Shown here: positions 12,761 to 25,745 of the stretch, one piece after another
Numbering within the stretch: position 1 is the first letter of the stretch
Layout: every line of letters starts with the position of its first letter
NCBI GenBank assembly: GCA_035582835.1
Contig: JAYKAV010000500.1
Coordinates: 952,992-1,016,991, forward strand
Length of the DNA: 64,000 nucleotides
Origin: Phoebastria nigripes
Taxonomy: Eukaryota; Chordata; Aves; Procellariiformes; Diomedeidae
Reading direction: 5' to 3'
Notes under the pieces: model-generated
The model's input: only the letters and a program-made list of their open reading frames with translations
The model's database searches: none
Told to the model about the DNA's origin: nothing
Program-made: the position numbers and the translations under genes

Positions 12761-15380
12761 TCTTGTGCAAAGGTGAATTTTGTCTGACAGGGACAGAACT
12801 TTTTTCTAGTCTAGGAAGATGTATAATGTACTGTCAGAGAACAAGCCTGATGTGTGCTGCTGTAGAGCTGAGCACCTTTTAACCTCTTCAGACTGTAAAT
12901 TCTGAGCAGTTGATATTTGAGTGTAATTCCTCTCAAACTGGCATTATTATTTGATTGCAATGAATTACCTTTTTAAAAAAAATCGTAAGTATAAATTCAC
13001 TTGACTGATCCTGCAAATTATTTATGATGTAGTGTTTTGGTCTAGGATAACCTTTTAAAATAAATCAGTTTTTCAATAATAGTTCAATGTTTGCCCACCT
13101 AATGGTGTTCCCATTAAGATCTGCATTTGTCACCAACCTGCCTTTTCAGCTTGTGCAGGAGACAAGTTACCGCCCCTAAACCCACTATGCTTGTAGGGTA
13201 AAGTAAATGCATGTCTTTGTAGGAGAATAAATAAAAAGAGCAAGCTGAGTCAATAAGCGGGTTCAATTCATGCCTCTAGCAATGGCGGACAGCTCATTTT
13301 GTAGATGTGGGTGTTTTGTTTACATTTATAATGCAGCTTTATTTAATGCTGACAGATATAGCTTGTGGCAAATGATAGTCAGAATGTATGAGCAGTCATA
13401 ATGCTTCTGTCTTCTTATAGTGTGCTGCTGAAAATAAGCAGTTCACCTCTGTTTTTATTGAGGAAAGGATATGAGACAGCTATAGCTTCGTGAGGCTATT
13501 TATTGAGTTGTTTTACTAGCTGTGAACATGCCGCTTTATAGCAGTTGTGAAAATGGACTTTGCTAGTGTGTGGGAAAGGAAATAACATTGCAGTATACAA
13601 GGGTAGTAAAAAAAACCTCTATAAATAATTTTTCAGACTGAAGAATATTCTCATTTAAACAGCTAGAGAGTCTGGTGATTTTTGCCAGATGCCAGCTTTT
13701 CCTGGGATGGTGTTGGGTTACAATTGCTCTATCAAATGCTATTAATATTTTAATGTAAAAAAATAAAATTTGGATAAGCCCTTTCAAACCAAGGTGTTCA
13801 AAAGCTTTGTAGGGAAAGTTTTGTGTTGTTGCTGAGTTCTGTATATTTACAAACCTATCAATATTTAATAGCGCAGTGTGATCTTTAGATCCTCAGGTCT
13901 GGAAAGAAAAGAGGCTGCCTTGTTTGGCAAAGCTTGCAAAATGCAGGTTTAATTTGGGCTTGATGTGACTTTATGCTTTATGTTGATGCGCAGGCCATGC
14001 GTGGCTTCCGTGTGATGAATGCTCACATGCGGGATGATGTAAGAAGCGAGCTGTCTGTGTGCTCTATTTATACTGTAAGGAACTGAGGATATGGCTCAGA
14101 ATTCAGGTGACTCTTTGCAAATAGGGTTTATCCCCAGGAATTTGAGGCCAGGCCTTGGTGAGGCAAACTGCATTTCTGTTGCCAGGGCTCTCACTCAGCG
14201 TCGCCCAGCGCTTCCAGGCAGCTGAGGAGGCTAGCCAGGGAATTTGCCTCTTTCCACCCCAGCTTTCCCCGGCACTACTAGCCAATCTGCTGCGCTGAGG
14301 AAGCTCCGGCACCCGCAGCTCACGTGCAAGCCGGGGCCTCGGTTCACGCCTTTCCTCTCGCAGCCCGGTGGTCCCAAGGCAGCGGCATCTCATGGGAGTA
14401 ACGCTGTTTGTGCGTTTGCCGGGTGAGCCACGATGCTGTCTGCATTTACCTGGCGCTGTTGGTAACTGGCCATTTACTGCTGCTACATGTTACTTAGCTT
14501 GTGGTATTTTGAACCTTAAATATGTAAAATGCAGTATTAAGGATTAGGCAGGATTTGAGGAGTTCACTGCCTTTTCTATTTTTATTCACGTGTTCAGCAG
14601 CAGCACTGAGGGGCACAAATCATTTTCATGTATGCAAAAATAATTTCGAAAATGGTATTAGTCTCAGCAGGTGAGGCCTTTTGTTTCTTCCATGTTTATG
14701 TACAAATTCCTAGGGAACACTAAATATTAAATTGAAATAACCCTCCCTTATTATTACACAGCTATGGATTCAATTTAATTCTCTTCAGATGATAAGGTTT
14801 TTCTGGACATATATTTGCAATTGCCTGTCCTGTAAATACAGTTCAAACTACAGCCAGTGGCTCGTTCCTACCTGCCTTTTCTGCAGGAAAGGCACTGTAT
14901 TTATGTGCTTTTGGATTTTTTGGAAGTAGACACTTTCCTTCTCATTCTCATTATGTTTATGGATTACAAGAGTGCTGTAAGATGTCCCCCTTCCCCCCTT
15001 AACTGGACAGAGAAATGGGTTAATCTCTGCACAGAGCTATTCCTCTACTTCACCACCTGTTTCCAAATCCCAGTTGCCAAAGGAAGAAAAATACCGAGCC
15101 CGGCCTGAGCCTGAAGACTGTGGGGATGGTGAAGCCCCGGCACCTACCACACACACGGACTAAGGCTAAAAATGCAGGGTGAAAATGAGAAAGAATTTGC
15201 TATGTGTGTTTTGTTGTGGCTGACAAACAAGGTAGCGCTTTAAATTGCATCACTATTGTTCATGTTTTATAGCCACCTGGGCTTCAGACATTTGGTGCTA
15301 ATGTATAATGCCTTCTCATGGAGAGCACAAGGACTTTTAAAACCTTTGCTCTCCTCCTCTGACAAGAGACCCCGGAGATT
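12761..15380. other. AT-rich intronic block, no gene seen
   Basis: Mostly AT-rich unique sequence, with a moderately GC-rich stretch at about 14140-14450. No repeat or gene is recognised. Confidence 0.3.
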
Positions 15381-15830
15381 CAGAGGTGAGACTATAATCA
15401 GCCAAAATTTTACATTTTATTCTTTACACTAAGGAATTAGTCTCATTTTTATGAAAATAAATATATGGTCTAGCTCTCCTAATAAGACTGTCTCCACTGT
15501 GTTTAAGTAATAATCATTTATTGTTTAAATACAGTAGAGGCTGTAACAAAATGCTGTCAAGAGCCATCACACTCATTAACCTGCCAGCTAATTAGCCTCC
15601 TCCTGCCTGATTGCTGACAAGTTCTTCAATCTGAACCTATCGCTGTTGTGTCAGTGCTGAAGCACCAAGCGAAGTGGAGGAGGGCTCCATTAGATGTTTG
15701 CGAACAAAGTCTGTGCATTAAAGGTTTGTTTTCTGCACTCCAACAAATGTTACAGCATTAATATTCTCAGCTATAATTAAATTGGCAACTCTTAATTATG
15801 GTAATTAGTGCATTAACCATTTCTTTCCCA
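15381..15830. other. candidate conserved noncoding element
   Basis: Compact AT-rich segment dense in homeodomain core words (CATTAAC, CTAATTAG, TAATTAAA) with a TGATTG half site two bases from TGACA at about 15608-15619, a PBX-plus-MEIS-like arrangement. Repeat-free. Proposed as an enhancer-type element from sequence character only. Confidence 0.3.
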
Positions 15831-16589
15831 GCGTCACTCCCAGGCGAGGCTCAGGAATTCAAGACAAAAGCCAAGGCGATGCCCGTTGCCCTGTGGAGCT
15901 GACGTGCCTGGGGGGTCAGACCCTCCCCTTCCCGAGGCAGCCAGCGTCCGCAGAGCAGAGCGCGAGGGAGAAGAGGAAGAAAAGCCGGGGTGCGTTGGCA
16001 CCAAAGACCTTACTTAGTGTTATGGAAACACCTATGGAAATATAATGAATGCGAATGTCCCCACCTAAGTCGAGCAAGGTGTAAGACACTGCTTTGGCTG
16101 GCTGTCGTAGGAGCAGAGCGGAGCAGATTGCCCTTTCTGCAGTCTCCCAGACTCTGTAATTGGTCGCCCAAATTTTCTCTCTCAGAGAATTCAGGAAATG
16201 AGTTTTTCCGGTCTCAGTGGGTTGCCTTTGAACTAATGTTCGCATGACAAAACCAACCTGTGAATTGCCATAATTTGCATCAGTGCCCCAGTATTTGGAG
16301 TGCCTTAGCAGCAGACTGACAGCGGGATGCACGTCCATGGTGGCATGGAGAGTCACTTGAAGGACCTGACGTATGCAGGCAGTAGTTCAGATCTCCAGTC
16401 CGTCTCTATTGCCTTGTGGCACTGTGTTCAGAGGGGAAACAGCTTGCTTTTGGTACAGGCGCTAAGGACTGGCTGCGCTGGTGCCTTGGGGTTGGTTGGA
16501 AATAGATGCTAATATATTTTCGAGGCCTTAGTTCCTGGTGCTTTTTAGCCAAAGACTCCTAAGGGCTTTGTAGAGTGACCTAAGTACCC

Positions 16590-16735
16590 ACAGTCTTACT
16601 CGCCTGCTGAAGAAACTGAGGCATGGGGAGAAGACGTGGTTTATCTAAAATCACACTGCAATTTTGGCATAGGGTCGGGGCAGAGACCTGGGTGCCTGGT
16701 CTCAGTGCACAGCCCAATTTACCGCCTCAGCTCCT
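16590..16735 (+). mobile_element. ancient MIR-like (CORE-SINE) remnant
   Basis: The segment carries GAAACTGAGGCATGGGGAGA (16612-16631), then ATCACAC about 26 nt on, GCAGAGACCTGGGTGCCTGG (16680-16699) and CTCAGTGCACAGCCC. Order and spacing follow the MIR consensus (GAGGAAACTGAGGCA, GGTCACACAGC, GGCAGAG, ACCCAGGTCTCCTGA) as I remember it. It is strongly diverged, as expected for a pre-avian element. Confidence 0.55.
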
Positions 16736-17265
16736 GCTGTAACACTCCTCTCCTTCGTCTGGTATCCAGATGCAGTTGGGATTTCACCCGACGTGAGCCT
16801 GGGTAGTCCCTGTTCTGCTTACACTGGCCGTGGCAGGAATGTTTTGGAAATCAAAGCAAGGTCAGTGCTAAATGCTAAACAGCCGGTGAGTAAAGGGCTG
16901 GTACTCATCTGAGCTAAATTGGAGACATAAAGATCAAATAAATGTAAGACCAGCTCCCAGCACTGAAAGTAAATTATCCCAGTGAGGCCAGGCGGGAGGG
17001 TCTGATGAACCTCGTGCACCTGCAAATGATGCTGCACGTTTCTTCGCATGCAGACGCGCCAGGCCAAAGCAAACATCTCTGCTTGAGTCGTGCAGAAGAG
17101 AATCTTTCCAATCAGCCCTGAAACCTGTCTCCAAGTTTATCCCCTTACTTCAGGGAGTAGGGAAGTTCTGCCCTCATGTCTCTGGTGTAAGACAGCAGCT
17201 TTTCAGGGGTAGCAATTCTTGCTACTTTCAAAGGGGGAAAAAATGTTACCTTGATATTAGCTTCG

Positions 17266-17279
17266 CCCCCCCCCCCCCC
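17266..17279. repeat. poly(C) run (C14)
   Basis: Fourteen consecutive C residues within the intron; potential assembly length error and, on the complementary strand, a G-run. Confidence 0.9.
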
Positions 17280-19560
17280 AGCGCATAATAATTCTGTATG
17301 TATATAGTAAAAAGGGAGATAACCCAAGGCAAATTTAATTTCAGATTGGGTTTTTGCTTAATGTATTATTCATAGTATTATTTATATCATCACTTAGACA
17401 TATCCCTGGCAATAAACTGAAAACTTAACTTTAACAATAACGGTCACCTCTATTTTGGGGGCGATGGTGGGCTGGAAGCCTTTGGCTCCACTTCATCACA
17501 CTGCAAGGGTTTTAAGAAGGGATGCAGTGTGGGGGAGGGTATTTAATGAGGGGCTTGGAGGGGGGTTGTTTGGCAGCTTTTTTTTTTTCCCCCCAACATT
17601 TTTGCTGCATGACCTGGTTTTGCATTTTTCTGCATCTCTGTTCATCTAATTAGGATGTTCTAAAAAGACCTGGACCACTTATTGTACAGAACTGTAGCCT
17701 GTGGGTATTTAATAAGGAGCTTTCTGTGGTACATTTGCATCTTTTGCTTGGGGTCTGAATAGCAAATTACCTTAAAGATCATTAGAAGCGCTGCTGTATT
17801 GTTAAAATCAGGCCACGATATTCTAATGACAGTTTAAAACTTGAGGCATTCCCTATAACACAGTTCACCCCAGCATAATTGTGTGTTGCATGGGTGACCC
17901 TGGTATAAACTGCTGATATTCCCAGCTTCTTCCACCGCGCATTGCTGCAGGCAGGTAGGTTTCCACCCAAACACCCAGCCACCTAAGGAGTGCGGCAGCG
18001 ACAGCAATAACAATGAGCCTTTTGCTTGTTGTGTGCGCTCAAGCGTGCGGCTGTTACGCAGCACCAAAGCCTTACAGGGAAGAGAAACGCAATTTGGAGC
18101 CAATGAGCAGAAGGCTGCTGATGCATCCCTCGCCACCCAGCGCTGCTCCCAGGCCCATCCTGGCTCGCTCCCATGGCCAAGAGGACTCTGCAGCCCAGCT
18201 GCAGGTCGGAGCCACGCACAGCAACGGGCACCATTGGCCTTGGGTGCTCGTTCGGTTTCCCCAGGATTTGCATTGCGCTACAACGATGGGGTTCTCCCAA
18301 AGCTGCTTCCACTGAGGAGCCATGCGGGCTTTGAGAACGAACAGGAGAAGCCGGGGCTCAGGGACAGCCCTCGGGGGGCTGGGACTAGTGTGGCCAGCTC
18401 GGCCGTGGGGCTGAGCCCCTTGTGCATCCTTGGGCTTGGGTGCCCTGGCTATCCCTGGCTTCGCCCAGCTCCTCCTTCCAAGACGCAGCCCTCTCTCCAT
18501 CAGCTCCTTTTGGTTAACGTTTCCACTCTCCATGACACATTTTGTGGAGCTGACAGGCTTTGCGGCCGCTTGGGTCTTACGACATATCATGGAGAGGTTT
18601 CCCATGGAGGCTTTCACATCACACTTGCCAACCGAGCGAAAATGCCAACCGAGTGCTTCTCCCACTCTTCGTTACAACCTAGATAATTGTTGGTACTGGT
18701 GTCCATTAGCAGAGAAGCATGTACAGTGTTCGGCATTTCCCAACTTCTGGTTGTTGTTTCCTGGCCACAAAAGTGACCCCAAGCCCCGAATCCAGGCTGG
18801 CTGTTCTGGGGCCTGTGTCCAGGGTCTGGCAGGGCCCGTGTAAACAAGGGAGCCCCATGTTGTCTTTCCTTCGGCCTTCCTCAAGCGCTGCCAGATCGAA
18901 CTTTACAGGAACCAAAACTCTCTTTGTCCTGAGGGAGCTGCTTTATCTGGGGCCGGAGGGGCGGTTGAGCCAAGCCTGAACGCTTTTTCTTGAATAAATA
19001 AATGCTGGTGGGGGAAGCCGGGCTTTGGTGAAGTCCCGTGCTGAGGAATTGCACGGAGAAGTGAGGTACCTGATTCAGGTGAATCCGGTGCTTGGGCAGG
19101 GGAATGTTTTTAGACGCTTTTTAAGGTTAAAACTGCCAGGAATAATCTGGTGATTTGGCAGAGGAGCTGTTTGTGCAGAGAAGAATTTCTCTTTAAAAAA
19201 TTCAGTGTAACCAGCATTATTTTTTTCCTCTGGGATCCCAGACAATGAATGCACAGGCCTGTTCATTAATATCAGTTGTCTTCTGCAGGGAGTATCCAGA
19301 TTTGTCGTGCCAGGTTTTAAATTTTTAATGTATTACCAGTTCTTACGCGGAGCAGGCCTTTTCTTTGTTCTTTTTTATACTAATACTGTTTTGTATTCAG
19401 CCTTGCTCTCGTCTGATACATCTCTTAGTATCCCTTAGAAAAGCTCTCCCCTTATCAGCGCCTGTTAGGTTTGACAAAGTCTGTCTTTGTGAGTTTCTGC
19501 AAATGTACGCTTCCAATTTTCTTTTCAGAAGTGCTGGGTGGTGTTTTGCGCATTAATTGC

Positions 19561-21595
19561 TACATGCAAATCCACGGCTGGTTTGGCAATGCCGGTGCCG
19601 CGGCTCTGTGGCGCGGGACCCCGGGGCCGAGGTGTTGGTCGCCACGCTCTGCACACGCCGGCGGGACCGGAGGGAGCCGTCGTCTCCGCAGGGACCAGCA
19701 GCGCCTCCGAGCTGGAGGGGGATCAGGGAGCACTGTGGGTACCAGGGCTCTCGCCGCCTCCACTCTGCCTTCNGTTTGCCTGCAAAGGGAGTCGCGCCAG
19801 GCGGAGAATGGCTGCAAGAGTTTTCCTAGCTTTTACGCTTATGAGAAACTCCTGCTTCAGTCTCTTCCCCCTCTGAAAATGCTGCCACTGTGTTTGTCAG
19901 TGTCAGTGAAACTCTTGGTGTGGAAGCAGGGTGGAGGCTTAGGGCCGGGGCGGCACGCCGTCGTTGGCACCATGGGTCTGCTGCCCCGTTAGTGGCGTGG
20001 TAATTGCTGCACGTGTTGTGAAGAGCCCTCAGGCACGTTCTGGGGTGCGACGTGTGGAGTTGAACCAGACCAAGTGATTTGCGTGACAAACTGTGACTCT
20101 TAAAAATCATGCTCGTAAACATAAATAATTAATCACATTATAGTTTTTATCATCCTTTTCCTTCCTAGCAGTATTAATAAGTAGCTCATCTTCTAGCAGC
20201 ACCTGTTAAACCCAAAGCTGTCAGTCTTTATTTTCCCCAGAGAGCCGGAGAGAAATTTGTTATGCAATAATTTCTCTTTTACTTTGTGATGTGACTTTGG
20301 TGTGTTTTCTATTGATCTGTGTGTATCCAACGTGCGAGATTTGTCTCCTTTATTCGCTTGCTTCGTGCACACACTCCGCCAGCCCGGGATGCTGTTGGAG
20401 GTACTGGTCGCACTCCTCTCTAAGTGCTGGCCATGGGAACAGTCACTTCGGAGGCACTAACAAGGGGGCAGTCGTGGTGTTCGGCTGTGTGCCTCCACGG
20501 TGCCCGGCTGCACTCCCGCACCCTGACCCGACAGCGCAGGAGGAGCCCCCTGGGACAGGCAAAGTGCACGGACCCGTTGGAAAATTTGGCTCACGTTGCA
20601 AGTTGTGATTTCCTGCAGTCTATGGAATAAATAAAAGAACAGGTGGAGATGTTGTGCGGCATGTGTAAAGACAGGCCGTTCTCCAGCTCTTTACTGATCA
20701 TTGCGTCTGTTCGTGACACTGCCGGACGGTGACGAGCGCAGCCAGACAAGGGGACCCTGGCTGAGCTGTGGGCTGGAGCTGCCCCTGTGCTCGGGACTTG
20801 AGAGATGGGGAGAAGCCATGCGACAGCCCCCAGTGGCTCCTTTGGGGAAGAGCACCAGCATTTTGAGAATAACCTTTATTTCCACTTGATTTCCCTCTTA
20901 CAATGGACATGTGCTAAACAGTGCCTCCTCCCAGTGAGACCCATTTTGGGGGCCACCCAGCTGGGTGGGTTCAATCAGGATAAACCGCTTCCCGTCCCTC
21001 TTCTGCCCCTGCTGCAGTCCTCTGTTCCCTGTGCCCGGGCACCCATCCTGATGGGCAGCCTCAGCCCGTACCCTCTTGAGCAGCATGAGGTCTCTCATTT
21101 CCTGGTAGCCCCGGCTCATGGTTAAGGGCCATGATGACTCTGCGGGTGCTTTGCACATCCTGCAGTGGCACGGGGTGGTGTGAAGGGCTGGCCAGCTCCG
21201 TGTTTCGGCAGCCTGTGCCGTGCATGGCTGCGGGGCCCAGGGCTGCTCCCCGGGGCTATCCAGCACCAGTTCCAGTGCTGGGCTCCCCGGGAGAGGATGC
21301 TCACGCACGCCTGCACATGCATCTCCCTCACATCAGGAACGCAGCTTACACTTGTGACGTCCCTGCACTGCTCAGGGTCTGTTTGCCCTTTGGGGGTCAG
21401 GTCTCCGCTCAGTCAGCTCCGGCTGGCCATCCCTCGCATTGCTACCCGCACCTTTTGGCTGCGGATGCCCTGTTCTGTTCGGCACCGGTGGTGCCCATGG
21501 CGTGGGGAAGATGCTGTGTGGGGCTGTGGCTCCATCCGTGCTGGCTGTCCCTCTCCTCTTCCTCAGTTTACAGCCCTGAAATTCCAATTTAATAC
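19561..21595. other. GC-rich intronic block, no gene seen
   Basis: Contains a CpG-rich patch at 19585-19800 (ambiguous base at 19773) and GC-rich unique sequence at 20400-21560. Frames on both strands overlap and carry no family signature. Confidence 0.3.
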
Positions 21596-23140
21596 TCATG
21601 CAAAGAGGGCTGCAATAAATCTTGTAGTCAGCATTAAATATTGTTTGTTTTAGCTGCCTTGCACTTCATGTTTCCCCTTTTAAGGGGAGAGCCATTACAA
21701 AAGGTTAGATTCACAGTTAGTGGCGCTTTAGCTCTCCCTTTTGAATCAGTGAGGTTGCCGTTTTATTGCTCTCTGACTTGCACTTCAGTGATGAGAGTAA
21801 ACTAGCATCAGATTAAAGGTCAGCAAATCCCATCAAAGAGAGGAATATTAGGGGCACAGATAGTTGGAGAGGCAGCACACCACTGGGTATTGACAGGGTG
21901 ATTCCAGGGTATCACTCAGCAGAATTATAGCTGCCCAGAGAGTCAGTACTGCTTTAATGAGCCTGTGTGAAGAGGAAGAGGGTGGATTTATGTAGTTCCT
22001 CATAATTTTCTGTAGAGACTGTTATTGCAGACATTCTGTAGAGTGTTCTGGTCTTTCATTTAATTCAAAGGTCCTGGAGCTTTTCCATCCAAAGATTCCT
22101 TTTTGTTAGCTCAAATCAAAGCTGACATCTCTGGCTTTACCACCTGAAGCACCCGCTCGGGGAAGGGCTTTTCCCTGGCAGGTTTGAAGTCCTCTGTGCT
22201 GGTAACCTAATCTGCGGGTCCTGTGCTGGGGACTCGCTGGCTGTGTATTTTACCTCCGGACAGGCAGCTGAAATGATCATTTCTGTTTCATTCTGAAACG
22301 GGCGTTCGAAAAAGATGAGAATTTACAGTGTGTTCTTCTGTGATTTCTGGGCTGAGAATCCCGCGTAGTTTCTGTCCCTATCAGGTAAGTATTACCTTTA
22401 GTGCATGGTTTGCATGAATATATATGTGCTTTCTTTGTTTTGTTGAAATGCAATTAAATAAAATACAGACAGCACAGAGAAGAGATGTGCCTCGCACAGC
22501 CCCATCAAACCACAGCGAGGTACGTAATGGCGTGTAAACCTCTGTGAGAAGGAGAACACCATGAGAGACAACAAAGTCGGCAGCATTTATTTCTACTCCT
22601 TCCTCTCCCTTTGTTGCCAGTATGTCAGGCAGGAGATCTAATGTTTATGCTGGGCAATAACAAAAGAGTTCCAAACATTGTCCAAAACCAGTGCATTTTC
22701 TCTGAAAACAGAGCAGCTGGAGCACTGCTCTGTGTACCTAGTTACATTATAAGGCTCACTTGGTGTTTATACAGCTTTTGTTTACAGCTTGCTAAAAACA
22801 ACAATTTATGAGCAACTTTACCGATCAGTTTAGAATCTGTTCAGTTTTATTACCCAGTGTAGATATCCATTTATGTGATTTATTGTTAGGAAATTCTACA
22901 TGTATAAAACTTTGATCATATTTTTACATAAGTGTGCGATTTTGCAATGTTAAAGCAGAGACCTCGTTTGCCTGATTTACCACCGGGGAGCGGGCCATGC
23001 AGCCCGCACCATCCTGCTCGCCAGGGACCCACCGCAGCCCCCCTGATTTTGGGGACACTGAGCACGTGGCATAGCCACGTCACCTGGACCCCCCCGACGG
23101 CAGCACCGCATTGCAAGGTCTCAGGGCATTACTCATGATT

Positions 23141-23250
23141 GGGAGCAGCCTGATCTATTGAAAGATGTCCCTGCCCGTGGCAGGGGGGTTGGAGCTAGAT
23201 GATCTGCAGAAGGTCCCTTCCAACCCAAACCATTTGATGATTCAATGATA
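23141..23250 (+). mobile_element. CR1 LINE, 3' end fragment
   Basis: The segment reads GGGAGCAGCCTGATCTATTG at its start, then a TGTCCCTGCCC...GGCAGG hairpin part, GGGGTTGGAGCTAGATGATC, AGGTCCCTTCCAACCCAAAC and CATTTGATGATTCAATGAT. This is the conserved 3' end of avian/reptilian CR1, including the short ATTCTATG-type terminal repeat. Only about 110 bp remain, typical of 5'-truncated CR1 copies. It is the clearest lineage marker in the window. Confidence 0.92.
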
Positions 23251-24543
23251 TCGGTACCGGGCTGCACCCAGCGCCCCCCAAAGCAGTGTCGCAAGGAGTG
23301 CCTGGTGGCCTTCCTGCTTCCCTAATCCACCGTGCTCCACACAGCCCGCTCCATAAAGCCAGGCTATGTCCCTTATAATAACGCAAATAAAACTTTATGT
23401 CATGCTGTTACATGCACGTGTCCTGCCAGCGATGGTGGCCCTCGTGGCATGCTAATGCTGCCCGCGGGGATGCAGCCACGCATCGCGGACGTGGGGGACG
23501 CCGCGCCGGGGCCAGTCCCTCTGCTCAAGAACAAGCACATGCAGTCCACATTTTATATTTGGAACATTTTGTAAGGTGGAGAAATAAGATGGCTGCAGTA
23601 GTGGAGGAGGAAAGAAGTGCAAAGAGAAATCAGGTAAATTATCCAGTCCGTGAAAGATTTTTACTGCCATGAGGGATTTATGGGTGAAGTTTACAGAGAT
23701 CCATAAAGTCCATGGCTAAGCAAATCTGTTGTTTTTAACTGGAAGTGGGATGCAGTATTTTCTTCCTTCCTGGGGAAGACCCGTGCTCGCAGTCTTTATG
23801 TGGTGGCTGCACAGTTGCCGAGAGGAGATTCTCCATTAACAGTATCACATCTGATCGCTCTCTTTAAGTTCAATGCATTTGCATGCATATGTAAATATAG
23901 TTACATCCTTCTTAGAATATAAAGACTGAGAAGTCCTTGACCAAGCACAATGCAGAAACAGCATTAGGGTAAGTGTTAATTTGTAGAATCAGCATTATTA
24001 AAATAAGTGTGCGTTTTGGAAACAGTCTGATACAATTACAGCTGTGGTGTGAGGGGAAGGTTCCTCGGATACTGCCTTGCTGTAGAGTTTCTGAGTCGTG
24101 TGTGGGGAAATCATTGCTCAAACAACTGCAAAAGAGTCAAAGCAGTCTTTGCTCAGGATTGCAAATGAAGCAGGATCACTCTAGCAAATGTAATTGACTC
24201 CCTGAACTGGGCCCTTCCTTAGCTCTCCTCCCTGCTTACGTCCCTGCTTTGGAAGGCGGCCGCTGGAGCACGGAGGGGCAGTGATGAGGAGCTATCGCGT
24301 GCTTTGCTTCCTCAAGCTGAGCACAAATAAGACTGACATTCTAGCACTAAGTGCAAGTCAAAAGTAAGCAAGAAAAATAGAACAAGCCAAAAGAAGAAAA
24401 TGGAATCGGAAACAGAGAGATCTGTAAAAAGTAAGAAGAGAGACAATGCAGTAAAACTGCACAAACTTAGACATAATTTACAATGGGAAATAAATGTAGC
24501 CAGCATAAAATCTGTAGCAAGAACTCAATTTATAAAAATACCA

Positions 24544-24591
24544 GTTATTTCGTATTTTCTATAAAAAGTTATTTCATATTTTCTATGAAAA
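24544..24591. repeat. two-copy 24-bp direct tandem repeat
   Basis: Two adjacent 24-bp units, 24544-24567 and 24568-24591, both starting GTTATTTC, differ at only two positions (24552/24576 and 24563/24587). A small, fairly recent tandem duplication in AT-rich sequence. Confidence 0.9.
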
Positions 24592-24870
24592 GTACAGCAC
24601 TGTGCTATAAATCTGATAAAAGTTGTAATCACAGGAAAGATTTGTTTCTGTTGTGAACATTTTTTTTATTTCAAGGTTGTAAACTTTCATACTGATGATA
24701 TTTAGGTTGGACACACAGTAGCTTGAAGGAATGTATATTACTGCATTTTCATGTGAAGGGTGTTCAAACGTTATGGGGCTCACTTTTAGCTGCTGGATGT
24801 AGTGCTCGGTATCTATCCATCTTGTTTAAGATTATAACATGACAACATTTGAACACTGGCCGTGGTAAAC

Positions 24871-25745
24871 GCATCTTCTTCTGCATGTGGCATTTGCTCC
24901 TGGAAGCTCCTGGTTCTGTGAGGTCCTCAAGGGCACGGGTCCCTTTTGGGAGAAGGGCACAGAAATTGGGGCTGGCTGGGGCTCAGGGACCCTGGTGTGA
25001 GGACAGGCCACGGGGCAGTATCCGTGCACCGGCGGTGCAGCCCTGAGGAGACCGGCGGCGGGGGACAGTGGGGACCAGCACCGACCGGTGAATGTCCTCG
25101 GCTGAGCTCCTCTGCATGTGCCGATGGCCTTGTACAGGGGTGTGGAGGGCTTCACGGTGGGCTCTGTGGGGAAAGGAGTGGTTCTGAGGGGGAACAGGGA
25201 ATCCGTCAGCCACGTCCTTAAAACCGGGGTTGTTCCCTACGGCCCTGTTTCCGCTGCGCTGAGCGCAGGGATGACAAAAAGGTGATGGTGCCTGTGGGAG
25301 CTGCGCCGTGGGCTTGGCCTTTCCTTTGGCCAGAGGAGCTGTTTGGCCGCTGGTGCAGCGATGGATGGACCCCGTGGGCATGGGGAGGAGCGGGGTGCTG
25401 TGCTGGGGCTGTGCCGTGGGCCCGTTGCTGGCTCACGCTGGGCCGGTGGCACAGGGGGACTGGGCTCGCCTCGGCTTGGGGTCGAGCCCCTCTGCATTTT
25501 GCATCTACATTTACGTCTGTGGGCGTCTGGGGTCCCACGCGGGAAGGGGGACGTCCCAAGCTGTGGCAGAGGGCAGGGTGCCGCTCGCTGTGCGCAGAGC
25601 AGGGGTGACGCGGCTCCAGTGCCAGACAGGGACCCATTTGCCAAATTAGCCCAGTCCGGTCAGAGAGGGCGTGGGACAGGAGCAGCGGCAGCAGCGCAGG
25701 GGACTCTGAGAGCACGCTCCTGCCATGGCCATGGCCTCTCCTGAC
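24871..25745. other. GC-rich intronic block, no gene seen
   Basis: GC-rich unique sequence with overlapping frames of up to 165 codons on both strands. No domain is recognised. Confidence 0.4.

Larger units (their letters stand above)
15831..19560. other. mixed intronic block, no gene seen
   Basis: Mixed composition containing the MIR-like remnant, the C14 run and a T-rich/C-rich tract at 17577-17595. The moderately GC-rich part at 17930-18990 carries overlapping frames up to 217 codons on both strands with no recognisable domain. Confidence 0.3.
21596..24870. other. mixed intronic block with CR1 fragment and small tandem repeat
   Basis: AT-rich conserved-looking sequence at 21600-22900, a GC-rich part with the CR1 fragment at 22970-23550, then AT-rich sequence to 24870. 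No gene is seen. Confidence 0.3.

Noticed and set aside
18033..18686. 217-codon plus-strand and 197-codon minus-strand frames
   Set aside because: Mutually overlapping, no domain, no splice or start context that supports a gene.
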